Shown here piece by piece: positions 44,252-55,487 of a DNA stretch of 64,000 nt. Position 1 is the first letter of the stretch; each line of letters starts with the position of its first letter. This stretch comes from Zasmidium citrigriseum (lineage: Eukaryota > Ascomycota > Dothideomycetes > Mycosphaerellales > Mycosphaerellaceae). The DNA lies in contig NHNW01000003.1 of NCBI GenBank assembly GCA_002786025.1, positions 806,001 to 870,000 on the forward strand, in the 5' to 3' direction. The notes under the pieces were generated by a model that did no database searches, was not told the DNA's origin, and worked only from the letters and a program-made list of their open reading frames with translations. The position numbers and the translations under genes are program-made.

Positions 44252-46085
44252 TTATGCCTTCACCCTTCCCAGCTTCCTCACCCTTACAGGCATTCCCTCT
44301 CTAGGCTTCGCCGCCCCAATAAGCGTCTGATACAACTCTTCCCCCTCAACATTCTGCGGCCCCTGTCTGAAACTCTCATTCCTCGCATAAAAGCTACCAT
44401 CTCCCACGACGGCTTCCAACTCATTCAACGCCACCGTAAATTCAAACCTCCGACACACAAGCGCCATGATAATCTTCGACTCCAGGAGAGCAAGATTCTG
44501 TCCGAGGCAATTCCTCGGCCCTGTCTCGAAAGGCCGCCAGGCGCCCTCGGGGATCTTGTGTAAGTTCTCGGAGAGGAAACGCTCGGGGATGAAAGAGTTG
44601 ACAGTGTGACCCCAGACTTCCTCGTTGCGGCCAAGGCCGTAGTGCAAGAGCCAGAGCATGTAGCCCTGTGTATTGATGCTTTCGCCGTTGGGGAGATGAA
44701 GGGTGAGGTCTGCGGAGCCTTGTCGGGCGGAGGAGGCGGCTGGGAAGAGGCGGAGGGTTTCTTTGATTACGGCGAGGGTGTATTCGAGTTTGTTGAGGAG
44801 ATGGGACTGTGACTTGATCACGTCTGCAGTGTGTTCGAGTGGCCCGAGGATGCTTTCGTGTTCCTCGCAGAGTTTCTCATGGACTTCAGGGTGCTTCTTG
44901 AGCAGGTAGAAGACGTAGCACATTGTTGAAGAGGTGGTGTCGTGGCCTGCGAACAGAAACGTACGGATTTGGGTAATGGCTCCCTGTTTGAATGCTTCAT
45001 CCATCTTGAGCATTGGTGCGTCGTCTGCGAGCTCAGTGACTTCTGTTGTGTTGGAGACGTAGTTCCACAGTGCTAGGTCTATTACGGTACGTTTCTTCTC
45101 CTTGACTGCTGTAGTGCCTTTGCTTGCGAATCGCTCGTCTAGGACTTTGCCAATGTAGTCTTTCATCTGTTAGGACAGGGTCAGCCTAACATTTGAGCAA
45201 CAACTATGGCACTTCCAGTACGTACCATCTTGTCATTTTTGTATCGTCGATAAATGCCCCATGGATGCCACGACTCGAATGGATTCCGAGTGGACTCGTT
45301 CGGCAGTAAGTGGACTTGTTCACGAAGGGCCTCAATGCAAGGGTCATCGCCTCTCTGCATGTTGAAGTGTAGATCGAGCACGACCTTTCCGATCACATCG
45401 ATTGTCAAGCGAGTCGTCAACTCTTCAAGTCGAAAAACATCTTGGCTCTCCGCATGTTCGTCCAATCTCTCGACATAAACAAGTACATCGTCGATGATGC
45501 CCGGCACAAGAGTCATGAGATGTTGCGTTGAAAACCCCGGATTGAACATTGTCCGCCATCGCTTCCAGAGCTCCCCGTTACTCGAGACCATATCGTCGTG
45601 TCCGAGAAGTGGAATGAGATAGGTTTGCATCGCATGATGTTTCTCCGGGTTGTGTTCTGCGACCTGTTGGCAGACGGCTGGATCCATGATGGCGATAAAG
45701 GGGTCGGTTGCAACAGGCCAAGCGTCCACGAAGACTATGGAGCCCAGGTTAAACTTCTTTCTAAGGAGGTGAGGATACGCTGTCCATCCTCGATTAGTGT
45801 TTGAGGACGAGTATCGGGTAGTCGACGTACTGTGAGGATGTACTCGCCGAGGAGTAGACATAGCTACATCACCCATTGCCTTCAGATGTCCGAAGATCAT
45901 CGAATGGGGCGGTCCGGGCTGGAAGCAATTAGCCATCGTCCTGTAGTCCGGCAACAGATTTGACTCGCCATTTTGTGAACTCTCGATCGTATCGCATATC
46001 CCCTCGCAATGAATCGGGCAGCATAAGTCAGAATGACCATGCATAAGATAGTGCCCACAAGGGGCGATTGTAGCAATTGATACAT
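44252..46085 (-). CDS. Cytochrome P450 monooxygenase
   Basis: ER-anchored heme monooxygenase of 557 residues. Four exons: 46085-45969, 45918-45831, 45779-45226 and 45166-44252, total 1674 nt. The start chosen (MYQLLQSPLVGTILCMVIL) opens with the membrane anchor; an in-frame Met 25 codons upstream (46160) is possible. The first intron, 45919-45968, appears to be a GC..AG intron: donor GCGAGT, branch GCTAAT, acceptor TTCCAG. It joins RVHKM to PGPPHSMIFGHL, the conserved proline-rich hinge. Oxygen-binding helix AGHDTTS, K-helix KETLR and heme loop FETGPRNCLGQNLAL are all intact. Sequence style resembles CYP59/StcS-type enzymes of fungal polyketide routes, tentative only. No polyketide synthase is in the window. 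Confidence 0.9.
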
Positions 46086-46680
46086 TCGGATGTGGCGGTA
46101 TCGAGAGTCGGTGTTCGTCAAATGTGCATGTAGAGCGAGAATGTGTGCGTGGTCGGCCACAAGAGCTTGCCTGCGTGGAAACTATCATACGCCACTATTT
46201 GATCTCGTAGCTCGTAAAAGGACCAAGATGTTGAATGAGATCAAGGGTCTGAGTTGGCTGCCTATGTTGGTCAAGCATGGCCCGGAGCTGGGACAGGCCT
46301 GGTTGTTCGGAAGATGCAAGCCGTGTGTGCAACCCTCGTTTAGTGAACTTGTGCGAAGTTGCACCAAAGGATCGCTCTGCGTTCCATGGCGAAGGTTTGA
46401 TTGGCCATAAGCACCGCGTTTGAAGAAGATGCACTTAGATGATAGCAAGATGGCGAGTTGTGTCTTCCTTGAGGCGGTCATGATAGGCAGAGGGGTGTCG
46501 TTGCTTGGTGGAGCAACATCTGTACAAAACCGAAACCGATCATGGGTCATCCAGGATACCAAAGTCAATTATGGCGAATGTCGCATAGGCAGAAAGGGCA
46601 AGAGCCGCCCTCTCCACCATGAAAGCAGCGAACGTCCCTTTAATTCTCTCACAGCACTCACACCCGCAGCTCAAGTCCGC
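46086..46680. other. Intergenic, 0.6 kb
   Basis: Promoter of the P450 gene and 3' side of the small secreted protein gene. ORFs at 46195-46568 on minus and 46420-47100 on plus overlap and are not credible as genes. Confidence 0.5.
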
Positions 46681-46995
46681 TTAACAGCATCGGACGTCTC
46701 CCCTTCCTCCCTCGCAATCAACCCCATCGAAGAAAGAAGAGCACTCGCGGTAGATGTCAAAAGGACTCTGTTGGCCCTTAGACTCGTCGATGCACTACAC
46801 AAATCAGCACCGGCTTCCATCCCAAGCCATGCTCAAAAGAACATAAGGATAACATACGCAGTAAAGGTTCCGTCCAGCCGCGCAGCCACCGATGATCTGG
46901 CTATCTCCATGGTTGCACCAGGATTCAGAGGTGGCGGCGAAGGCAGTGCCAACAAGAGCCGACAAGGCGAGGGAGAGAATGGCAACGACTTGCAT
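46681..46995 (-). CDS. Small secreted cysteine-rich protein, effector-like
   Basis: 83 residues from two exons, 46995-46858 and 46794-46681, total 252 nt; the 63-bp intron has a GTATGT donor and a GTGTAG acceptor. Signal peptide at residues 1-20, ending TAFA before the mature N-terminus ATSESWC. The mature 63 residues contain eight cysteines, at 27, 38, 46, 47, 64, 73, 82 and 83, giving the order C-C-CC-C-C-CC with a doublet at the very end. No lysine-rich tail or membrane helix. The even number suggests four disulfides. Size, signal and cysteine content match apoplastic effector candidates of plant-associated fungi, but I do not recognise the family and the spacing is not a standard hydrophobin. 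The intron falls between the adjacent Cys46 and Cys47. A TATA box lies 66 bp upstream. Confidence 0.8.
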
Positions 46996-48524
46996 TTTGG
47001 TGGAGGTTCTAATTGTTGGATGGTGAAGATCTACCGACCATCATGGCTTCGCACACGAGTCTTTATACCCCGTGGTACGAGCCTAGACACCGGGCGGTGA
47101 GTAAGTATTGTCCTCGGGGCTGGTATCGCCATATATTCGGCTCGATCATCAGGCTGAGCGGTAACCAGTTGGAGTTAGTCGTTGTCAGACCCCAAGACCG
47201 ATATCAGACGGTCGAGAAGAAGTGCAGAGTACGGGAGTCCGATTCCGAGAATACATTTGATCGAGGGCGAACAACAAGGGCCAGTGGCATCTTCGAGTTC
47301 GAGCCATGCTTTGGAAAGACCACTCCGGCGATTTGCGTGTCGTCTCCCTTGGGGCGGTGTCCGCTAGAGCGTGAGATGTCTGGCAAGGATCCATGTAATG
47401 GCATGACACCTTCGGTGACGCCGACGAGGTGTGATTCGCCTTGAGATGAGGTTCCTGACAGATTCGTACTCATCACCCAGACTCCAATTCTCGAGATCAT
47501 GATTCAATCCTCGCGACTCAAGGATGCACTGATAGCATAGAACTTCAGCCACTTCGAAGAAGAGGCGGTATTTGTCCAGATTTTTCGTAGGTGAGGCTAC
47601 CCAAGACCGTCAAATAGATCAACCATGATGACTGAACATCTTGGGTGCCTTAGTGATCTGAGGCCTAGCTTTCCCTTGCATGGACGGGCTCGCGGCGGTC
47701 TCTGTGTCTGCTGAGGATCGTCGCAGAAGGGGCCAAAAAGTTGACAGACTCGGAGTATTCATTGTTGCTTTCGAACGGCCTCCTTGTCACCATAGAGCCA
47801 TTCGGTGCGCGCGGGCATGTTCTCAGGAGATGTTGTACCTTTTGCCCTTAGAAACCAGGATTGAAGTCAAGAGACAGGAAAAGAAGGTGCGCGCTAGCGC
47901 AAAACTCAAATTTCACACTTTCGCTCTCTCGTACTCGCGACTTCAACGTGAACGCCTTCACATCACCTTTCACATCGTGCCACAACATCAATCAAGGGGC
48001 CTTTGTTTCGGCGGCCGAGCATCTCCAAACACGCAAGAAGAAGACTTTGACAGGCCAAGACGCCGCCGACTCACGTGTCTCACATACACACGGATGCCGG
48101 CACGCCCGGATCCAAAGGCAACCGAAAACCGTCCACCGCTCCACGGAATAATCGGGAGGAACGTGGAGCAAGACCCGTGGAATACGAACCAGCAAGTAAT
48201 GCTTCCCAGCAGGAATCCACGCGCTTACTTCGACTTCACCTCTTGACACTCAAGTATGTTGTTTGAAAGACGTGCTGACATTTCATCGTTCTGTCGACTC
48301 TTTCGTGTCTCATTTCCAAGAAGAAATACGAGAGGGTATTGATAAAACGCTGCCGCAAAAGGTGGTATCTCTTTTTCTGTTCGTCGCTCGAGGGGTATCG
48401 AGGACAACATTCTTCAATTACTCTTTGGTTATGCAAAACACACTCGCTCTTTTCAAAATATGCATCGTGTCTCATGTACGCCCGTAATCATGCAATGCCA
48501 TGCTGGGTGCTGATCGACTGTCGT
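46996..48524. other. Gene-poor interval, about 1.5 kb
   Basis: Promoter of the small secreted protein, then sequence with only overlapping short ORFs, then the 3' region of the hexose transporter. I tried joining small exons here and found none with a signal peptide or domain. Confidence 0.45.
47061..47066 (-). promoter_or_regulatory. TATA box of the effector-like gene
   Basis: On the minus strand the context is GGGGTATAAAGAC, a textbook TATA box, 66 bp upstream of the start codon at 46995. Strong TATA boxes are common in inducible fungal genes for secreted proteins. Confidence 0.65.
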
Positions 48525-50299
48525 TTAGAAGACGCTACCCTTCCGCTCGACATCGGCGGTGACTTCGACATCGAGCTTCTCGCCCTCCTTCATGCCCATC
48601 TCAGAGGCGAAGGTGGTGGTTGGCTTCCTAGAAGGTTGTTAGCTATCATGTTCCTGAGAGATTGAGGCGTTTAGGCAACTTACCACTTGGCGGAGGTACG
48701 AGGAGTGGTCTCCTCCATCATCTTGTCGACTTGCTCGAGAGATAGACCCTTGGTCTCTGGAACCAGGAAGTACGAGTACACGAAAGCGCAGGTGCAGAGA
48801 CCGCCCCAGATGAAGAACACGCTGGACTTGAGGTTGCCCTCGTCTTCGTTGACCATGTATGGGGTGATGACGGCAATGATGGTGTTCCAGAGCCAGTTGG
48901 AGGCGGTCGAGAGAGCAACACCACGCGAACGGATTGGCAGTGGGAAGATCTCGCCAATGACGATCCACGCACCAGGACCCCAGGTCGAGGCGAAGAAGAA
49001 GATGAAGATGGCGATGAACGCAATCTGGGCGTTGACAGCTGGGATGTTGTTCGCGACCGGTGTGGCGTCTGGGCCAGTGCCGACAGTGTGGGTCTTGTTG
49101 AATCCGACGGTAACACCAATGATGGCGACGAGGAACTGGCAGATCAACATGCCGAGGGCACCCCAGACGAGGAGGGGACGACGACCGAGCTTCTCGACGG
49201 TGTAGAAGGAGATCGGAGTCGAGCAGACGTTGACGAGCGTGAAGATCAGGGAGATCAAGAACACGTTGTCAATGGCGCCGGTGGACTGCAGGAATGGAGT
49301 CGAGTAGTAGAAGATGAAGTTCACACCGGTCCACTGCTGCATCATCTGGAGAGAGGTACCGAGGATGGTCTTGCGCAGGTTGGAGTTGGACTTGAAGACG
49401 GAGCCAGTGAAGCAGTTCATCCATCCCTTCAACCAGCCACCGGCGGGAATGACAGAGCGCTCGTACTCCTCGTTGGCGACGATCTCAGCAAGTTCGGCCT
49501 CGATGTACTCGCTGTCGGCAGGCTGGCCACGAAGACTGCTGAGAGCAGATCGGGCTTTCTCGACGCGGCCGCGCTTGACGAAGTAACGGGGCGAGTCTGG
49601 CAGGAACAGGAGACCACCACCAAGGATGAGACCCCAGGCGAACTGGATGCCGATAGGGATGCGGTATGAGCCGGAGTCGGTGCGGTTCTTAACGGCGTAG
49701 TTCACGCAGGCTGCGAGAAGCAGACCGATGGTGATGCAGAATTGGTATCCAGCAACGAGGGCGCCACGGACCTTGCGGGGGCAGATCTCGGACATGTACA
49801 GGATGACAATGGCGGACTCGAAACCGACACCGATACCTGCGATCAGACGACCGGAGACAATCAGACCGAGGACCTCAGATTGGCCACCCTGAGTAGCAAC
49901 CTGCAGAACGCAACCTGCGATACCTAGTCAGCGACTCGAGTTCATGCAAGACCCGCGCATTTGCGACTTACCGACGATGTAGATAAGACAGCCAGAGATG
50001 ATGGTCCACTTGCGACCCATGATATCCGAGAGATCACCAGCAATCAGAGCACCGAAGAAGGTACCGGCCGACAAGATGGAGACAATGAGCGATTGGTAGG
50101 ATCCACGGAGAGCATCTGGGCCGGGGCCCTCGACGAGCTCGATAAACACCGGGGAGCCGGTGACACCGTTGATGTATCCAGAGTCGTATCCGAAGAAGAT
50201 ACCTCCGAAGGAGGCGAAGGCGCAGAGGAGGTAGGCCTTCCAGGTGACGGGAGCCTCGATGCGATTGACATCGCTCGTGGCGGCGAGACCGCCAGGCAT
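48525..50299 (-). CDS. MFS hexose transporter
   Basis: Proton-coupled sugar uptake protein of 556 residues in the plasma membrane, 12 predicted helices. Three exons: 50299-49972, 49923-48684 and 48627-48525 (introns 48 and 56 bp), total 1671 nt. Family marks include FGYDSGYINGV in helix 1, DIMGRKW, GRLIAGIGVGFESA, the LPDSPRYFVKRGR loop, QQWTGVNFIFYYSTPF in helix 7, and PETKGLSLEQVD after helix 12. The pattern is close to fungal high-affinity glucose transporters. The last exon gives a short soluble tail ending ADVERKGSVF. The frame is open upstream of the chosen start (MPGGLAATSD), but that part lacks a conserved pattern and likely is the leader. Confidence 0.92.
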
Positions 50300-52805
50300 G
50301 ATGGCGGCGGTAGGGTTGTAGGGACTGGTATGGGTGTGGTTGATGCTGCTTGGTGATGGCAGTGAGGAGCCCAGGCGGAGGGAGGTCTGGTGGTGGTGGT
50401 TGTCGAGGACTGAAGAGCACACGAGGGCAGAAAACAATGGGCGCCGACGAGCTTATTTAAGAGAAGCAAAGCCGACAGCTTCAGCAGGCGCGCTAGCTTC
50501 GCGGGGACAGAGCCTCTGGGGCACGGGCGGCCGTGCACTCAAAGCGCAAATTGCATATGAACCGTCACGTGGCGCGCGAGCTCCTACCGAATGACCGTTC
50601 CAGACTGGGGCCCCGAATGCTGGGCGCGCGGGCCTCCAATCACGCCCACCCACCGGTCCCAATAGCGCGCAAATGCTGCAATGGTGGCTTGAATTGGAGC
50701 CGCTGCCTTTCATGCGCTTTTGCAGCTGAAGCGACTCTTCTTCACGGCACAAGCTTTCAGCAGCGCGTGTGTCTGGCAGGCGTTGGTTGGCCGTTGGCAA
50801 GCGAGACCACGCCCGATCCGTGCCTGCCCCATCTCCCTCTCCATACCACGCGTTGCCCATCGCAATCACCAGCGGCGCTGCGCTCGTCGAACCATCGCCG
50901 GGCCACCGACCACGGAATGCGCGAACGCAGCAAGCGACCGCACCGAGCACCCTGTCCAGATTCCTCTCTAGCACTCGAGCTGGCCTGCGTCGCCCCCGAG
51001 GTTCGGCTCACGAGGTACCGCTCTTCGTCCAAACAACGAGCTAGTGCACCTGCACCCCGGCCGCTTTGTCGGATGGTTACACTGCCTTTGTGGCCCAATC
51101 TGGATCAATGGCCAGCGCGGTCAGCTGGCGACGAGCCCACCCGGTACCACCTGACATACGCATGGCGTGAAAGGCGTTGGTTCAGGCCAAACGCACGCTT
51201 GCCACCCACTATTCGATGTGCGATCAATCAAATCACGGTGTCGAGCCGGTGCCGAGCACTGAGCTTCCATGCTACCCTGCAGGAAGCTTGAGACATTCGT
51301 TCGATCCTGCCGTGAAAGTTCTGAGATGTAGGCAATGATCGTCGCCAGTTTCCATTATACACATCTGGCCTAACTATAGGCCCTATTTCTCACTTTCGAC
51401 ACATGCGACATCGCTTGCGAGATGTGACACCTGTCGCACACGGTCCTCTGTTTGTCGCGACACCAAGACACCAGGCCGGCAAGGAGCCTCGTGTCGCGGC
51501 CACCGCATTGCTTGCCATTTGCCATGGTATCGCCGGAAGCTGAGCCGAAACCCCAAGCCTCCAGGCTGCCCGCAATGTCCGCAGAGCTGCCCTCTCCCCC
51601 ACTTCGTCGTGTTAGTCGTGTGCGCCGCAGAGTTGCACGCATGGAGGCGAGTGTAGAGAAAGGCGTGACTTCCGCAATAAGGCATGCGCCGTGTAGGTGT
51701 GCATCTGCCGCGCCTCTTCGCCGTATAGCTGAAGGATCTGGTCATCAATCAGCCAGAGCTAGCATCTAGTTCGGACCATTTGTCGCGCGAGAAGTGGATC
51801 TCTCCGCCGCTTCCAGAACTCTTCCATGACACATGGCTTTCCCCATCACCACACGAACTGTTCGACGGTCCCTCCACCATGGCGCAGGCAGGGCGTTGCA
51901 ATCTGGACAGCAGAAATTTTTTATTCTGACCATGGAAACGTGCCCCTGACTACAACCACGCGCGTGGGCTCGAGATCTCGCGCTATCGAGGGAACTATTC
52001 GAAGCGACTCTGACAGGGACGCCCTGCAAGCTCCGCGGCCAACACCAGCACCCCATGGCGAATTGTCTGGGGCGTGCGGGTAATCGGCCCTATTTTCCAA
52101 CCTCACGCCTCTCTCTCTCTGCAGCCGAGAAGAAAGCCATCGATCGTGTTTCGGCATCGTCACCTGATGCGAACGTGACAGAGCATTCTCGGGAACTTGG
52201 CATTGTCCTTCGATTCGCACGCGGCCATTGTTCCTGCCGGGCTGGAATTTGTGAATCACGGATACGGATACGTAGGCACGCGCCGAACTCCCAGCACCGT
52301 GGCAACGGTCTAGAATGTAGATGACATGATGAAGCCTTTGTTCTTGATATTTAAACGTCATGGCGATGACGACTTTTTTTGAAATTCGAATACTAGTCTG
52401 CTGTCGGCAGACGTAGCGTGCTACACTTGAGGGACGGCTCTCGTGGCGAGAACCTTAGACGGCGATCCAGATCTCATGGACTGTCGCGTGCTCTAGATTG
52501 AAGGCATGGAGAGTTTACAATTGGCCCGAGTCGCGTTTCCTGAAAGCAGAAGTACGAGGGCGAGAGCGAGCATGAGGACGAGGATGATGTTCGGCTAGAT
52601 GAACCATGAACCAAGATCTGTCATGCCTGTCTGCGATCCCCAAGCTTTTCTGCTGTGCTATCCATGCACCCACCACACGAGCCAAAGTATGTACCAGCCA
52701 CGTGGAAATATGTACGCAATATACTAGTTGTCATTAGCCTAGGCTTGCCACGATCTTCTCCACGGGGCCCCTCGGTTTCATCTGACACATGTCTTGTCCT
52801 TGGCT
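50300..52805. other. Long gene-poor interval, 2.5 kb
   Basis: The longest stretch without a supported gene. It includes the hexose transporter promoter (a TTAAATAAG-type element on minus at about 50452-50460). ORFs such as 50533-51291 plus and 50453-50974 minus overlap each other and look like GC-driven shadows. I see no transposon ends, tandem repeats or RNA gene. Confidence 0.45.
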
Positions 52806-53710
52806 TCAATGGTTCTCCTGCCGAGATTGGTTCCATTTGCAACAGTCTTCGAATGTGACTCCCTTGCCGCCGAAGATGTCCAGCGCGCTTCCGATCGTGA
52901 GGTCGACCCGGCCTTTACTGAGGCGCTCCACCAGTTCCAGGTCCTGGATGTTGCGCCCGCCACCCGCATATGTCACTGGGATAGTGCAGATCTCGGCCAA
53001 GTAACTGACAAGCTTCTCGTCGATACCAGCCTGCAGCCCCTCGGCATCGGCCGCATGGATCAGGAACTCACTACAGTACGGCTCGAGCAAGGCTATGTTG
53101 TCTGGAGTACATTAGCGCTGGTCGGCTTCCTCCCGACGACGTGGGACGTGGAGACTTACCCTTATTGATTTCAAATTCGGTGATGGTCTGCCACTTGTCC
53201 ATGGCAACTCGCCACCCTTCGCCCACGCGGCGACAGCTGAGGTCAATGACAAGCTTCTTGCTATCACCGTCCAGGGCGTTGAGCACGGACTGGAGACGTT
53301 CGAGAGAGAAGGAGCCGGATGGAAATAGAAATGAAGTTATGATGACCTACTGTGGAAGGTCAGCATCGTAGGCAAGGGGAGTGTGAAACATGGAATCCAG
53401 TTTTACTCACCCTTTCAGCACCTGCGTCCATCCATTGCTTCGCGTTGGTGTCTTTGATGCCTCCTCCGATTTGCAGACCGCCGGGCCATGCTGCTAGTGC
53501 TTCACGTGCTGCTTCATCGTTCCCCGGGCCAAGCATAATCACATGGCCTCCTCGAAGATCGTTCTTCCTGTACAAGTCTGCAAAGTAGGCAGATGGATGC
53601 TCCGACGTGAAGTTCGTCTTCAGCCCTGCATTATCCACAGACAACGTGCCGCCCACAATCTGCTTCACAGACCCTGCGTGCAGATCAATGCATGGTCTGA
53701 AGCGTGTCAT
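52806..53710 (-). CDS. HIS6: Phosphoribosyl-formimino-AICAR ribotide isomerase
   Basis: Fourth step of histidine synthesis, isomerising ProFAR to PRFAR; a TIM barrel. Three exons: 53710-53411, 53346-53160 and 53101-52806 (introns 64 and 58 bp), total 783 nt, 260 residues, almost the same as yeast His6 (261). The start at 53710 gives [21 protein letters not shown], with the catalytic Asp in [15 protein letters not shown] is the phosphate-binding turn of the first half, and [13 protein letters not shown] that of the second. The four in-frame codons before the chosen Met are probably leader. Divergent from FAF1. Confidence 0.94.
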
Positions 53711-53955
53711 CCTGGTTCGCAACGTGGTCCGGTAGCAAAGTGTGAGACAAGATGTTGAAGACGTTGTGGTAGAAGGATCGAAAGTTGTTGCTTGTTAAAG
53801 ATAGACAAGGTTTTCGAAGTCTTGGCGGTGGCAGGGATCCGCTTCCCAATTTTTGCGCCGCCCCCGGATTCGACGTTGGAGATTCGCAACGTCGCGGGTT
53901 CTTTTTCGATATCTTCGACACGAACACAGGCTGATCGCAATTCGAGGCACGGGTC
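53711..53955. promoter_or_regulatory. Divergent promoter HIS6 / FAF1
   Basis: 245 bp shared by two start codons, the tightest divergent pair here. I searched for a TGACTCA general amino-acid-control site and did not find a perfect one. Confidence 0.5.
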
Positions 53956-54861
53956 ATGGCCGTCACGCTGGGGAAGAGGAAGCGACGTGCGGAGGTCGCG
54001 CCTGAGTCGCCCGCTCGAAGAAGAAGCAGCAGCAGCGAGTCCGAGGACGACGACAACGCGAGGGCTTTGTTCCAACGCGCCTTCGAGGCCAAGTTCAGGC
54101 CGCTTGAGAAGAAGCCGATTGCGAAGGACGAGGACGACGAAGATGACCCCTCGAGCGATGAGGGCGAGGCCGAGTCCGACTGGGACGGGCTTTCCGAAGA
54201 CGACGATGCCGTTGAGATTGTAGAGCATTCGCAACTTGGTGGCAGATCAGCCGACGAGGGCGACTTCGGCAAAAAGGCATTCATGGTACGCGAAAAGTGT
54301 TGGCATGTGTTCTGGTCGTATCTAACTGATCTACAGTCTTCGAAGCCACCCGCAATTGACGAAATCTTCAGCAAGATAAATCGGAAGCCTGCGAAAGACG
54401 CGAATACAGAAGAAACCGGCACTGAGGCGGCAAATCTGAAAAACGATCTTGCACTCCAGCGACTCCTCAAAGAATCACATCTGCTTGATCCTTCGTCCTT
54501 CAGCAGAACAGCATCTAACCCCGAGGGCAAGGGCCGTCTAAAAGCCCTGGACATGCGCCTCCAGGACCTTGGTGCGAAGTCTTCAGCACTGGAGCAGGAG
54601 AAGATGCCGCTCTCTCATCGCAAAGGTATCGCGGCGAAGACTGCCAACCGTGAGGCAAGTCGGAGGAAGGAAGCTGCCGAGAATGGAATCATTCTCGAGA
54701 AGCAGAAATTCGCTGCGAGGTCGCAGAAGAAGCGGGATCGAGGCATCGGTGGTCCAGGAGTCGGGAAGTTCAAGGGCGGGACGCTGAAGCTCAGTTCACG
54801 GGACGTGAGGAGCATTGAGGGTAGTCGAGGTGGCGGAGGAAAGAAGGGTCGCAAGAGATAA
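53956..54861 (+). CDS. FAF1: rRNA-processing protein Faf1
   Basis: Nucleolar factor for 18S rRNA maturation (family knowledge). 284 residues from exons 53956-54285 and 54337-54861; the 51-bp intron carries no stop and is a multiple of three, so it would read through as 17 extra residues. N-terminus is basic then highly acidic (SESEDDDNAR, DEDDEDDPSSDEGE). The conserved parts are the helix NDLALQRLLKESHLL, a DMRLQDLGAK segment and the signature KFKGGTLKLSSRDVRSIEG near the end, followed by a Gly/Lys/Arg tail. Length is in the family range. Divergent from HIS6. Confidence 0.9.
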   Translation: MAVTLGKRKRRAEVAPESPARRRSSSSESEDDDNARALFQRAFEAKFRPLEKKPIAKDEDDEDDPSSDEGEAESDWDGLSEDDDAVEIVEHSQLGGRSADEGDFGKKAFMVREKCWHVFWSYLTDLQSSKPPAIDEIFSKINRKPAKDANTEETGTEAANLKNDLALQRLLKESHLLDPSSFSRTASNPEGKGRLKALDMRLQDLGAKSSALEQEKMPLSHRKGIAAKTANREASRRKEAAENGIILEKQKFAARSQKKRDRGIGGPGVGKFKGGTLKLSSRDVRSIEGSRGGGGKKGRKR

Positions 54862-55416
54862 AGTCCACGGAAATCGACCGACTGAACGACCTTCCTCTTC
54901 GAATCTTCTCGCGACAAAGAATCTCTCGATCTTCGCCGACAGTGTGCTGCTACAGTGGTCGGCGGCCACAAAATTGGGAACAATAACTAAAGACGGCCAC
55001 TTGAACGAAGTCGAGACTCTACAATGCGGAAAGCCTTGGACTATTCGTCCTGGCCTCGGTACAGGATACTCAGACTGTATGCCACCGGCTGGGTACTTCT
55101 CAAGCTTTCAGCAGAAAAAGCCACATTCATTGATCGCGGGGCAGCGTAGGTTGCAGAGGAAGCGATCGCACGTAAAATATATGTCGAGGAGGGTGACCAA
55201 TCAACTAGTGGATTACAGTATTCTCAGGATGTAGCTGCATGTGACCTGGAGCCCTGCAGAGGAATTCCGACCACTCCGCTCCTCCACACGGCAGGATCAA
55301 CAACATTCGCACTTCGAGGAACTGTTCCTGATGAGCATGCGTGTACGAAGACGAACGAGGCTAGATGCATGCCACATGAGAGACGGAAACATCGCCGACA
55401 GAATTCCTTTGCCAAG
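54862..55416. other. Intergenic, about 0.56 kb
   Basis: FAF1 3' region and distal promoter of the carboxylesterase. Nothing recognised. Confidence 0.5.
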
Positions 55417-55425
55417 TATATATAA
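55417..55425 (+). promoter_or_regulatory. TATA box of the carboxylesterase gene
   Basis: TATATATAA followed by GG, 63 bp before the chosen start codon at 55488 and 42 bp before the alternative at 55467. If it is used, the transcript starts close to 55450-55460 and the leader is very short. Confidence 0.6.
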
Positions 55426-55487
55426 GGCATCGCTGCGAATCGTGAGAAGATGACCAAGAAAGGCGAATGCTACTTGCGAAGACGACC

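Noticed and set aside
46681..46995. Calling the eight-cysteine protein a hydrophobin
   Set aside because: Hydrophobins have the order C-CC-C-C-CC-C; here it is C-C-CC-C-C-CC with a terminal doublet, and the hydrophobic loops are missing.
50300..50437. N-terminal extension of the hexose transporter
   Set aside because: The frame is open, but the sequence is His/Thr/Ser-rich without family similarity, and MPGGLAATSD is a normal start just before the first conserved region.
50533..51291. 252-codon plus-strand ORF
   Set aside because: Overlapped by equally long minus-strand ORFs, rich in Arg/Pro/Cys as expected from GC-driven shadows, no domain.
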